64,000 bases of DNA, from positions 4,663,488-4,727,487 of the forward strand of contig OZ004585.1 in assembly GCA_963924555.1 (NCBI GenBank), read 5' to 3'. Origin of the DNA: Crambe crambe (Eukaryota > Porifera > Demospongiae > Poecilosclerida > Crambeidae). Below the pieces are notes generated by a model. It ran no database searches and was not told the origin of the DNA. It saw only the letters and a program-made list of their open reading frames with translations. Positions 1 through 13,700 of this stretch are shown piece after piece. The translations under genes were made by a program, and so were the position numbers. How positions within the stretch are numbered: the first letter of the stretch is position 1; each line of letters opens with the position of its first letter.

Positions 1-339
1 AATCGTTGATGAAATGCACATTCACGAAGATCTGTATGCATGGTATTTTACTGTCACACTGTGAAGGTAAGAGACTAGCTATAGCTATACCTTAACAGCC
101 AGCATTCATTTGACAATATATACAGTAAGTAGCAATACTGTACTCTTTTATAAGAATTTAAAAAAAAGTTTTGCACAATGTACAGTAGGTGACCAAGCTA
201 CAGTATTATGTTCAATACAATTGTTATGCCTGCATGTCATTAGAGACCTACAATGGCTACTTATTAGCTATGTATACATATTATTGGCTAGTTTAATGAC
301 ACACAAAGTCATAAAAATGTTTCTGTTTTAGCTTAAAGC

Positions 340-3300
340 CTACAGGCCTAATTTTCTGGAGAATGCTGAGAACTCAATATATCCAGCCACTTTTTCCAGT
401 AGTGAGTTGATTTCTTGTACCAAGTCTTCAAAAGAGGGTCTCTTTCCAGGTTCTTCATCCCAACATTGAGTAATTAGGCCATACCTGGAATATAGCAAGA
501 TTTTAGAATGGACTGTTATGCTTGTGATTGGAGACTATGTTGAGTTTCATGTTCACACTGTCAACAGTTCATGCGTGGCTCATCTATAGCTTTGATTATT
601 GGAAAAATATATATTCTTAATGAAACAGATAAGTATAGGGATGGCTGGATATAAGGTTCCAAAAAAAATCATGAAAAAATTCATGAACAAGAGAACAGCG
701 AGCCAGCAAGCAATTAGCTAAGTGTCAAATTGGCTGATAGCTATATCCTTAGGCTTATCTGAGTTATCTCAGATATTGCTGTCAGAGACAGTGGTGCATG
801 ATTCCAACCAGGCAGCTGCATACATGATAAGAAGCTCTAATGCTCTTAGATAACCCAAGTTCCTACAATGAGCCTAGTGCCTCTATGACAAAGCTCTGTA
901 GAAAATTAAGCTTGATTACGATTGGAACATGACACATGCAGGACACTAGCTATACCATAGGCATAGGAGGAAGATGATTTTGATTAGGGGTGGGAGCAAC
1001 AACAATTTCTCATTTCATTAATAATCTACGTTGGGGGAAACAGCCCCTCTTGCCCCTCTGGTTCCTATGCCTACATTGTGTATACTATATCGCTATATGG
1101 GATGAGCCTGCAACACATGGCTCTGGCTTGGGTAGCTGGTTAAAAACAAGCTTGCTACTTGTACAGTATAGTAGTCTTTTCATCAACTAGCCCTGCCAGC
1201 AATTGTACGTGCCAGCCAGTTGCACTGTATTTTTGTCGTATATTCACTCGAGCCAGTTGAGCAATGTTATTTTCAGTCTAGCAGTACAGTACTTGACATT
1301 GTTTGAAATTGTTTACTAAAATGGGTAACTAGGAGGGACTGTCCAATCCCCATATAATTGTGTTACCAATATAATCCTCATCAACTTTTTGAAGATAAAT
1401 CTGTAAGTAATCATAAAACACTCTCTCTTAGCACACTAATCTGTCTGAGTCCATTTAGCTACTGTTAAAGCCGTAAAAGAAGGTCTGAATTAACTGTTTG
1501 CACCAAAAGGGAATGTTTAGCTAGTAGCTATGCATGTATGAATAATTATACTCTTCCTCTCAGCACTTGATATAACGTACATAGATCTATAGCCTTGTCC
1601 CCAGGCCCTCTTTTTTAAATTATGATTGTGGAGGGCCTGGTATGCGTAAATTTCTAGAAACCCATAGCGTGGGTGTGTCCAAGGAAATGCATTCCCATTG
1701 CATATGTCACCATGACGAATTGGTAATACGACCACGCATGAACACATGGCCAGGCCTAAGAAAAGAAGAGGCATTGAGCTGCCACTGAATTCGAGTGCTG
1801 CTACGCTTCGCTAGCCTAGCAGCATATAGTATTGGAGCTGCTTATTGTTAGCTAGTAAAATATCAAGTTGTCTAGATTTTGTTCATCCTTTAGGCTTAGC
1901 TGGATCATAGATAGATTGGCCTTCACGAGTGTTAGTAAGTTCTTGGTTATATGACCATAGTGAATTGGTCATTTTGTTGTAGCTAAACAGCAGAAGTTCT
2001 TCTGAACTCCTGGTGCCTTTAGGTCGATCCTGTAGTTGCTCCAGTCCATAGCCCAAATGTGTGGGCAGGGTCATAATGCTCTTGTGCACAACCCACACCC
2101 AATTAGATGGTTCTACCCCAGTTCTATTCCCCGTGACTTCACGTATTAGGCCCTCCACAATCCTAACTTAAAAAAGGGCCTGGGGACGAGGCTATATAGC
2201 TGCACTGTGCACCAAATTTTGTACACCATGTACAACAATGATGTACTTTTTCACACATAATAATGGACTAACTTAACAAAAGAACTCACACTTGAAGGGT
2301 ACAACCAGCATTACTGGGTTGTTCGAGTCTTCCTCCACTTTGGAGAAATTTGACCAAAGTGAATGGATCAATGGCAGGGTAAGGGGTGTGGCCAAGGCTG
2401 AATATTTCCCAACATGTTACTCCAAATGACCACTGAAAACAAGCAAAATTAATAATTATAATTTTTTGATTCCACTCTATTTCTAATAAAAGCTAGCTAT
2501 GTAGCTACAGTAAAATCTCTTGACAAAAGGGACAGTTTATTAATCAAAGTTGGCACAAGTTATTGTATTGTTATCAACTTTATCGTCCAGAGTGGAGAGG
2601 TATTCTTTTCTTGTGCAGAGGTTGCAAATGTGGAAGAATCAATCAGGGGAATGTCATTTGAATCCAACATTAAAACAGATCTCTTATAGCTAGCTACTCA
2701 CTACATCAGTCTTCTCAGAGAAGATCCCATCAAGAAGACTTTCCAAGGCCATCCACTTGATTGGGAGTTTCACTGAGGTCTCCTCCCCTTGTCTGAAATA
2801 ATTAGTACTGTATATTTCTTCACTGAGGCCAAAATCTCCCACCTTTATCAAAAAATGCTCATCAATCCTGCATTATATAATATATATATATCAATAGCTC
2901 TATAGCAAATTTGATTGGTGGGTGCACAGGCCTAGGTACGAGACTATAATATCGGAGTACATATTGAGTTATACATATCAAATTGATTACTGTGCATGTA
3001 GCTAGCCTTGAACCCAGCCTCATTTCTCCTGCCATGGGGTGGGGGACTGAGGCATATTACCGTGTTTTGCTATCTATCCTATCAAGATATCTATCATAAG
3101 TTCATGCAATGAGGGCAGGGGGAAATGAGAGCCTGGTAGCTATCCACTGTTTGTGCATGCACCAATTTCCCCCCACAGGATATTCACTTGCTACATGATC
3201 GTCATAATTATTAGCTAATAATGGACACAGTTTCACAATTATTAAAACAACAGAACTAGCTATCGCTATAGCAACAGAGAAACTTGTAATTCAAAATTTC

Positions 3301-5778
3301 TTAAAGAAGGAACACTGCTCAGTAATCTGCGATGGGAATAATATACTTCCATTTCTCCTGCAGACTGTAATGCTTAATAACAAATGAGTGCAAGAGAAGA
3401 TCCCTGAAGTTCTGGTCCCCATGCAGTTTCTGTGAACAAACATCAAAATTATGCTGCCTTCCCTACATCACTGCCTCCCACCAAGTTGCTCTAATTGTTC
3501 ATGTCAGTGTAAAAGTTCTGCTTGGTTTAGGCAGTGATGTAGGGATTATTATTGAAGGCAGCATAATTTTGATGTTTGTTCACAGAAACTGCTGGACTAA
3601 GCCTACAGGCCTTTTTATTTAGCATACTTTCACTTGTTTGTTTACTTTTTATATGGCCTCATTTTTTATTTTAGCTAGCTAGCTAGGTACTGGTTGGCAT
3701 GCATGTACATGCATGTGATCGTGACAGACGGTCGCACGTGACAAATGACATCATTAATTCAAAATGGCTGACAGTATCGTTTGTAATGTAAAGTCGTTCG
3801 ATATGACTGATTATTTTGGAGGAAAACTGTGTGAATAACAATGGTAAAAGCATATTGTGTGATTATAACTGCATATGAATTTGATTGTCGTATGTGAAAG
3901 GATCATGGAGTTACAGCCGTCAAAGAAAATCTGATGAATCTGATGATGATGATGATCGAATCAAATTTTTTTTAGATTTAGACGGTGGCTGGTCTAGAGA
4001 CACATAATACTTGGACTTGTTCATTTAGCAAGAAATCTGCTAAATGAATGAATATCATTATGTTACGTATTCTGGCGTACGCGAAATGACATCACGTGCT
4101 ACTGGATGACGTCATTTAAAGGCGCTCACAATCCACATGCTCTGGAACAATACTGAAAGATGCTGCCGACAGAGCTGCTGCTGTTTGGGGTACCGATCCA
4201 TACGATTGGGGTTGAAGTGTGCTTTTCTATCTAGGAGAGATGTTCCTGCAGTTCTGCCCACTGCGCGTGTGTAATGCGTCATCGTGACACATGAATTATT
4301 GGAAGCGTTATCCGGCACTTCCTGCCCCGAATAAGTCCATGTATTATTAGTCACCAGACCCTCGCACCTTCGGCGCTCAGGGCTGGCTACGCCAGATTAT
4401 GGCTGGTCCCCGATTGTTGACGCTGTTCTGGAGGAGTTTGAGTGGACATATCATCATCTTCATTGTTTTCCAGATGTAAGAAGTTTAATTGAGCCTGTAT
4501 CAAGAATAGAAGAGATACAGAGAGTCTAGTTTGTATTGTTCTAACGAGAGAAGCCATGCCCATTCTGTACTAACCCTACATAGAGAGTGCTACCACACTC
4601 TCTGATAACAATCGTCTGAGAAAGTACTGGGAGCAAGGAAACCAACATGAAAGTCATAAAATTAATAATGAGAGCAAGTTTAAGAATTTATGATCATTTA
4701 AAAAAGCAGCAAGAACAGAATCTACAAAGTCACAGTAGGATAAAAGTCCTTCACAAGTCAACTACGTGCACATGTGCTGAAACATGCAGTCTTTTTAAAG
4801 ACAAACTTTTTGAAGCTATAGCTACTATTGCTACTATTTGCCTCTTTGAAGCTACTATTGTCTACTATTAATATCAGCTTGTTTGTGGTTTGAGGCTATC
4901 ATTGTATGTGATCAGCTGTGGACACCAAAACAGTACAAGAAAGACTGGATCTGTCTTAGCCTCGTTCCCAGGCCTATTTTTTTTCAGGGGGAGGGAAAAA
5001 ATACTGGTATACACTGATTGCGCATGCGCTAAAATGCCCCGGCATTCCAGGGCCTCCGCATACTACATCGTAATATCATCCGTATACCTTTACTACTACG
5101 TAAGAATAATGGGTGTGGTTAATTTCTTAACATCGTTTTTGGAGAAGTTTGGTTCATTCTTGCTTTGAAAGAAGAACAGGGCCTGTCCATTCAACCATTT
5201 ACGAGGGTAAAGATGTCTTCGTGAAGACATGAAGACCAGCGCTGTACTGGTAGTGTCTCCACTCATCGCTCTGATGGTTGACAGGTTTAAACTCTTAGAA
5301 AGAGACTGAGAGGTGTGAAATCGGTAGTCATCTCATCTCAAAACGCTTCAGACTCGAGCCTTTACACTGACAGTATTTTCTTTTATGATCTTGGAGCCCT
5401 GTTCACGTCTATAGTGGAGAGATGCTCTTGACAAGCCTACTGTTTACGCATTGATTTCTACGTCATAATAACCACGTGCTGTCATTATGACGATTTAATC
5501 TTGCGCATGCGCAATCAGTGTATACCAGGCCCTATTTTAATGGGCCTGGGAACGAGGCTAGATCTGTCTATGACAGGCTGTTGGAAGCAAGATTTGATTG
5601 GTCTGGCTAAAGTTAGATATATAATTATGAACACAGGAGAAATTGTACAGCTGTATGAAACTTACATGCAGTTGCGAGCAGCTAAGTCTCTGTGCAAAAA
5701 CTTCTGTTCAGAAAGATAACACATTCCTTTAGCAACTTGAAGACACATTGACAACAGCTTTCTTTGGGCATCTTCAAT
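340..5778 (-). CDS. RTK kinase C-lobe exons
   Basis: Four exons: 5666-5778 ([23 protein letters not shown]), 2702-2867 ([31 protein letters not shown]), 2290-2432 ([14 protein letters not shown]) and 340-484 ([21 protein letters not shown], stop). The catalytic loop and the DFG motif sit in different exons separated by 2.8 kb that is mostly repeat-derived. The tail after the last helix is about 15 residues and has a single Tyr (GYIEF), so adaptor docking probably relies on juxtamembrane or activation-loop sites. Confidence 0.9.
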
Positions 5779-7662
5779 CTTATAGAAATACACATAATGT
5801 ATACTATAACAACAATTATAAATAAATATTATCTTTCTACCATTTCCTCTCCAGCACCTTCTGCTAATTTAAGGTGGGGTCGTTTTTTCTTCAGGTATGT
5901 CAGGAGACTGCCATTTGCCATGAAGGGCATGACAATATATGGCCTTTCTCCTACATCAATGCAAACTCCAATCAGATTCATCACGTTAGGATGGTTAAAC
6001 TTCTTCATCCTTTCACTTTCTGCTATCAGATCTTCAATATTTTTTGCTGAATAGAAACCTGAGTAGTTACAGAATCATTATAATTATTATGCCTTACTTA
6101 CGCATGTTCACAGGTATGGATACTTTTTATGTAGTTCATGCATTGGCTTTCAGTCCTGTTTTACGTACCACATTATTAATTTAGACAGCCATTACAAAAT
6201 AAGAAAAAGACTAAAAATTTTAGCTATAATCATGTAAGTTGATGAGTGTATTACTGGACTGATGCATATGACAGGAGTACCATCTCTCTCATGCTAGCTA
6301 CAATATTTGATTATGAGTATCCTAGCTTGCAACTTAGAAAATCTATACTTAAGCCATTATTACTTTTCAGAGTCTTGACAGCTACAACTTCTGCTGTAGT
6401 TCTTCCTTGCCAGCTTGTGAGAGAGCTTTGATATACCAGTCCAAACTCTCCTGTCATTTAGGAAATAATAAAATATTGAGTAGTATAATTATTATAACAC
6501 AGACCTAAATGTTTCTGTATGCACATTAGAACATGCCTTGCGTGTACCAGGAAATATGTGGCAGGAGTTTACTGAAGAGCATTAAGAACTGCTGCAGTGA
6601 TCCACAGCTAGCTAAATGGGAATCTAATACCAAGTAGCTAATCAGAGAGTGTGGTAGCACTCTCTATGTAGGGATGACTCAGACGGCTGCGCGGACCTTG
6701 ATTGTGACTAGCTACAGTCTAGCTGCTCAAAGTACATAAATATTGTTGGCTTGCAGTAATGTACGTATATGTATATGTAGGGATTGTTGGCTGGATATAC
6801 AGAACAAAGATTGATCCCATTTCCATCCTTCTTGTTTCCTTACTTTTTCGAGCAGTGGTCATCCCTACATTTCACAAAATGATTTTTCCCTTACTTGTAT
6901 AATATGTAAAGTGAAAGTGAATGAAATGGAAACTGGAAAAGGAAAACACTGTGTGTGCTCAAAATATTAGATACCACCTGATTTGAGTTTGTAGTCAGCA
7001 CTGAGTACAAATTTACCACTTATAATATCTAGCTGCTCAAAGTACATAAATATTGTTGGATAGAACTTTAGACTATCATAATAGCAGGGTGTGTCAAGAA
7101 TTCATTGATGATTACAATGATGGTATCTTTATAATTATGTGTGAAGAAAAATTAGTAAGAGTTAGCTAAATACAGAAATCAGAACCGCTGAAGCAAAGGG
7201 TTCATGATTAAGACAAGGGCTAGGCACTAGTTAAGGGCCCCCAAGCATCTCAATTAAGATGCAACAGCAAGGGTTTGAATATTATAGTCCCCCAGTTTTC
7301 AACACAATAAAGGAATATGCATTCCCTTGTCCACCACATATTATTGTTAATGATACGAAGAGCAAACTATCAAGAGTTCATATTGACCATAACATTTATG
7401 GATTACAAGTGCTGAAAAATTATTGAGTGTGTGCCATTGACGACCCTTTCCAGTGTCCATTTCTGCTTTCTATTTACATTTCCACTTTCCATTCCACTGT
7501 TTACAGTTGCCCAATATACCTCTATAGCCAGTTGAAATCTGGATGCAAGCAGAGTTGGATCACAAACTCACATTGCAAAATTAGAGAGTTTGTGTTTCTA
7601 AAGTCAAGAGGGGTTTCAGATATGTATGTACATCATGTAGAAAACAACTCAGTGTCTTGAAA

Positions 7663-7718
<56 letters not shown>

Positions 7719-10700
7719 CACAAATTTATTAATAGTAGCTATTGTATTTATGACATTTCCAAATTGATAGACTTGCAGTGACATTATTTACCCTGTCCTA
7801 TTGTGTATTCCAGCTGAATATAACGACCAGGTATCAGCAAGTTGGACTCAGATAGATTTCTAATAAATGATTCAGAAGGACCTATTTTTCCAGCTCCAAG
7901 TACTGTGGATTTCACTAGTATACAACATAGAGAACATCATTCTATTAATAATTAACTTTGCTACTTTGTAGTACCGTAATTGACATTGAGACTTGATGAA
8001 TTGGAAGCTTGAGGTTGCTCATCTTTATCATTTGACCTGGAGGAGTTTAAGGTGTTGATAATATATGTACGTATGTATGATGTACACTTCAAGTTATTGA
8101 AAAAGAACCTATGATAGAGACTTCTTTATTTTGAATGGCATAACTTCGCCTTCAATATCAGTAGCTAGCTCTATCTCCACTTAGTGGCTCAATATGCCAT
8201 TAGGGTGCAATGGAACACCCAATTGATGGACACAGTCTTGGGATTGGCCTAGCCTTGGAGGCTATTAATTTTTGTAAACAAAGGATTTTAGATTATTAAG
8301 AAGTTTGTCATCTTTTGGAGTGTCTTTAATGTGTCACATTATTACAGCTATCATGATTATGATAGAGCTAGACCTAATCATTCTGCAGGGAAAATCAATG
8401 GAGCATACTATGCTATAATGCGTAATAATATTATTACATTTTCTTTTGAAGTTCTGCATCAAGGTTAGAAAGGATTTTTTTGGTTCTCTTCTTCTTAATG
8501 CAAAAGGCTGCAACAGCTACAGCTGTTATTATTCCTAGTAGTAGCAAGTTGCTGATAGGGACTGAAACTGCAATCAAAAGTGAAGAGGTGTCATCTCTGC
8601 CTGAGGAGGAAGTGACAGTAGTCATAGTCCCTAAAATTAATATCAACAGAGTTATAGAGGTTAGCAAAGTAATTTGGCTAGTTGAAAATTTCTGCATTTC
8701 CGTAATCCTATACGAGTGGCAGAAAGATACATGAAACACTCTTGTAGGATATTGTCATTCATTCATCAACATAAGTTCACAAGTCATAGGCTACTTAGAT
8801 TAGTTTTAGATAGCTATATAGCTCTGATTCACTAAGGGTGGGTGTGAGGTTTCTCCACAGCAGCAGGTTTTATTAAGCTATAATATACGTAATTAAGTTC
8901 CTATGGAGCTATGCACCACACCATTTTGCCACTCATGCAAATCTGGAGAAGTCGGAATTTCCATGGATACCCAATTGATGAGCCCTAACCCTAGTCCTTA
9001 ATTTCTATAACAAGTTCAGTGCCTCCAACCTATGAAATTTAAAATGCTCCCATTTTCAGCATTTTACCATGAATTTCAGTATTTTCAGCCATTTTATAAA
9101 TAATGTAATATAAAATGTGCATAGTAAGATTATCTAAATTTTGTATATTTTTGGTATGTTGGAGGCTCTGCAAGTTATAATCTTTAAAAAAAAAAAGACT
9201 TGTGCCTTGACTATAGTGACCATGATTAACATAAAAATTTATCTTATATTAGTTACCTCTGACTGAAGTCAAATTATTACCCGTGTAGAACTTAGCGCGA
9301 AATAGCACACAATCTAACGATAATTGCGTTATTACGCGTATCAACTCCTTTCAACTCCTTTTATCGCGCTACAGAATACGCGCAATGCATCAACGCAAGA
9401 ACGTGCGCAATCGCGGAAATCTGTACATGTTCGCGCAGTGGCTTTACATTTTTTTGGTGGATTTTATTTTTGTTGATATGGCCTTGGCTAATCGCTTTAC
9501 CATGAGCGCCAAAAATATTTCTTTCACCAAATTATTGGACTAACTTCGCGAAAATGCGCTAGCGTCCACTGCGCGTTAATGTGCGCTAAATGGCGCTCTT
9601 AAGCGAAATTATGTGGCCATAATAACGCGTAATCCGCGACTTTTTAGCGAATTAACGCATTATTATGCGCTATATCGCGCGAAGTTCGATACGGGATAGT
9701 CACTGTTGAGGAGGAAGTGACGCTACTAGTCACAGTTCCTATAATCATATCAGCAAGATTTAATAACGAGTTAACTTATAAAGACTTCTGTCTTGGCACC
9801 ATATAAACTAGAAGCTATAGCAATAATAATAACAATAATAATATTATAATCAGAGAGTGCATTAGCACTCTCTAAGTAGGGATGGCAGGTCAAAGGTCAT
9901 TAAGACTGTATAAACTAAAAACTCTTCTTTCTCTTCTACCTTTATTCCACAGGTTCTCACAAGTCCTACCCTATCCCTATACATCTACACAGAAGACAGG
10001 ACAATGTTCAACAATCTAAAATTCATTCTACAACGTTTAGAAAAAACTATTTCACAATTCAGTGATATTGGTAGCACTCAGAACACTAGCTAATCTTTCT
10101 TTGCCATTTTAAGGGCGGGGCCACGTAGGTGCGTGCTAGCTAGAGCTGTTCAGCTTCGATTTACTTTAGCTAGCTATTTCTTCTGGTCAGATAGTGTTTC
10201 AGTCATTCCTCAGTACAGATTCTCATCCTACACATAGTCAGTACTTAGCTCTGTGTAGTTTGCTCACTTCACCATGCCAGTGCCTCCAACCTGTCAGTGT
10301 GAACTTTGATTTCAGGCTCCCATTTTCTCTGGCTAAGCTAGTTAAACCGTTTAGCTAACTATCTATCCCAGTCAAATGGTGTTTCAGTCAGTCATTCCTC
10401 AGTATATACATGCTCATCCTAGATGGCTCTATGTAGTCTGCTAACTTCATCGTGCCAGTGTGTACACCTCCAACATGTCAACTTTGATTTCAGTATAAAA
10501 TGTCATGAATTCAAGCACTTAATGCTATAATGTGAAATGTATAAGTTGAGTACTTTTAGACAGATTTCAATACAGGAATCTGCCATGCACACAGGTCATT
10601 ACATTGCTGTTGTTGATCATCAGCACTACAATAAATAGGTTCCGTTATGAATTTCTATAGCTATCTAATTACAAAGAAAAAGAATGGAAACAAGTGAGCA

Positions 10701-13700
10701 CAAAAAATTTCTTCTAAATAAAAAGTAAAGTATATATAATAGGGATAGCTATAAAATAATATAGCTGCAACCTATATATACCAACTTAAATCCCTACTTC
10801 ACTCCCTCTTCAACAACAACAAGTTAGTCAAGTAACCACCCATCACCAAACTCAAGAACCACAGCAATATTACAAAATACTATTCCTGCTTCACTCGTGT
10901 GAAGTAGGAATAGTATTTTGTAATATTGCTGTGGTTCTTGAGTTTGGTGATGGGTGGTTACTTGACTCACTTGTTGTTGTTGAAGGGGGAGTGAAGTAGT
11001 TGGTATAGGTTGCAGCTATATTTTTATACTTTACTTTTTATTTAGAAGAAATTTTTTGCGCTCATATTTAAAAGTCAATAATAAAGAAGCAAAAGAGCAA
11101 GTTTAGTTGATGCTAGCTATAAAATGTTTAACAGTAGCTGAAGCCTTTTCCAAAGGAAACTCTAAAGTCATTATCTCCATAAATGAATAAAAGTTACTAC
11201 AGCCTCTTGGATAAAAAATGTTAAAAACAAAGAAAGCAGCCATTAAACAAAAAGAGATATCTTCAAATTCTATTTCACACAATATCTTTTATCTACTACT
11301 AGAAATGATTATTTAGCATCAGTTATATCACCAACAACAACATACGGGGTAAGATTACTGATATCTTTCACTGCTCCTGTAATATTTTCACTTCCCTGTA
11401 AGCATAAGTATAAACAATAGTCATATTTCGTTCAAGCCAAGGTCAGGCACGGACAAAAGAGCCTGCTACCCACTGTTTGTGCATGCGCCAAAAATTCCCC
11501 ATAATTCAGTAATCTCTCAGTAATCTTAGGCAATGCATGACGCAATACTGCTGAATCAGCACTGCAGCAGACTAGTTCATTTTATGTACCAGTTCTTCTT
11601 CGTGGATGGTGTGTTTGTTTTACGCCCTATCTCAGCTGGGACAACTCCACCTAGTACTGAACAAGGAGCAGCAAGCAATTCTGTTTGTTCGTTGGGAATA
11701 GTGCAGAGCTGAGGCTGTGATCATCTCTGGATATGGATATGGATATAAAAATTCTTGCCACTATGAAAAGAAGTGCCAGTCTTATCTTCTCTTCTCCAGA
11801 GAATTTAGCTTTCTTTGTATCTTAAAGCGCATGCTCATACATGTAGTTAGCTACATGCTGTGACATCACAGCATGTAGCTGTGATGTCACTGCTGTGAAA
11901 TTTCGTGTGAAATTTTGGGCATGTGTAAACAGTATCTCTCATTTTCACTGCTATGAATTATCTAAAATGTCACCACCTAAGTATCATATATGCAAACAAT
12001 CTGATCTTTGTGACCACACCGTGCTGAATATGTATACAATTTCACATACTAAATATGTACCATTGAAATACCACCTTGTTGAAAATTTATAATCATGATT
12101 AATAATACGTATACAGTAATTAAATCTACAAATTAATCATGAACTCTGCATAGATATCAGAAATCATGCCTGCAGCCCAAGCACCCTCCTGATCATGATA
12201 TATTTTGTCATATGAATTGAATACTCTCCTTTCCTCTTTCAGTTTCCTGTGATAAGAATACACATTTTGAACTGTTTCCGTTTCGAATACCTGCATTCAT
12301 CACTTGTTCTGGAACATGTTGGCATAAATCTATACGAGAATGTTCTATCGAGTCTTCTTGGCTTAGATCAATACAAGATTTTTCACTAGTTCTAGAGCAT
12401 GATACATCGGATTCTACGGGTGATATGCTTTTAGCTAGTCCTGAATTATCTATTTGGCTTGAAATATGGCTGGTAGTTTCTTTGCTGCTGCCTATATGAT
12501 TAACAACAAACTGATCTTCACCGATTTCATAGTGTTCATCATTTGACTTATGCTTGACATGCTTTTTAGCCTTCTGGATTTTCTTCAATCATTCTCTCGC
12601 TCTTTTTAATGCCCACCAATGTAGATGCAGCATGTGACCAATGACGTCACAGCTACAGATATTGTGACGTGCACGTGCGCCTGCTGCCATCATAATTATT
12701 ATCATCTCAACTTGGCTAAAGATAAATGTGTAAGGTGTAGGTTTAGTGCAATGTGTAGCTACATAGCTAGATGTGGAAGGAACCAGTACCCCCCCATAAT
12801 GTGAAGAGCTAACTTGAGTATATCGAAAGTAAAGACCAAGCACCAAGCAATTACATGCTGACTATTATGATCAATTTAATGACAGAAGGATTGCTATTAC
12901 TTATTATTGTTCCTGCCCCCCCCCCCCCCCCCCCCCCCCCCAAATAAATTTCGTATTCCTACTCCACTGTGTTGGGCTGACTTTGTCGAAGGTGTGTGTA
13001 TCAATATAAATTATTCCAATTGAAGAGCCACAGGTCAGAGGTGTAGCAGATTTATTAACTTTATATGATCACGAAAGAATATGGTAGCTACTACAGCTTC
13101 TGACAGCCAGCTTTTAAAGCTGACTTTGTCAAAGGTATTACAACCAGCCTGTAAAAACTGACTTAGTTAAATGTGTGTGTGTGTACTGTAGCTTCTGACA
13201 ACCAGCCTCTAAAGCTGACTTTGTTGAAGGTGTGTATGTGTACTACAACCAGCCTGTAAAAGCTGAATGTGTGCATACTGCAGCTTCTGAGAGCCAGCCT
13301 CTTTGTCCTCTAAAGCTGGCTTTGACAAACGTGTACATATAACTTACAGACATAATCAACTAGCTTAGGTCTAATTACATATAATATTTATGAGATTGCA
13401 ACTACTTTTACAGATAAAGGGAAAATGTGAGCTTCCTGCCACCATGCCAGTATGAAGACATGAAGAGAAAGACCAAGACAATCACCTTGATGGAACAATC
13501 ATATATACATTGACCATGGAATATCTTTTTGTTTTTTAATCAATGACACTGTCCATTCAATTATGTGCATTAATTATAATTATGTGTACATGGTGTATCA
13601 ATCACACCAAAATGCATACACTCTTGGTGTTTGGTGTGAATAGCACACTCACGTTAAGGTGTGCTAGCACTCCATGGGTGTGCATTTAATTTGGTGTGCT

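Larger units (their letters stand above)
2868..5665 (-). other. RTK intron between catalytic-loop and DFG exons
   Basis: 2.8 kb without a supportable exon. It holds the 169-bp foldback, one hairpin-end copy (4574-4605) and the 604-bp TIR element at 4957-5560. A kinase-like peptide near 3350-3420 ([10 protein letters not shown]) is a chance resemblance: the true catalytic-loop exon is at 5666-5778. Confidence 0.6.

Noticed and set aside
3340-3425. Kinase-like peptide [10 protein letters not shown] as the catalytic loop
   Set aside because: It lacks HRD/AARN and overlaps a foldback element; the true catalytic-loop exon is at 5666-5778.
8434-8739. A 101-aa two-helix small membrane protein on the minus strand
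   Set aside because: The first hydrophobic part is intron read through. The acceptor before 8630 and exact phase closure with both neighbours make it an RTK exon.
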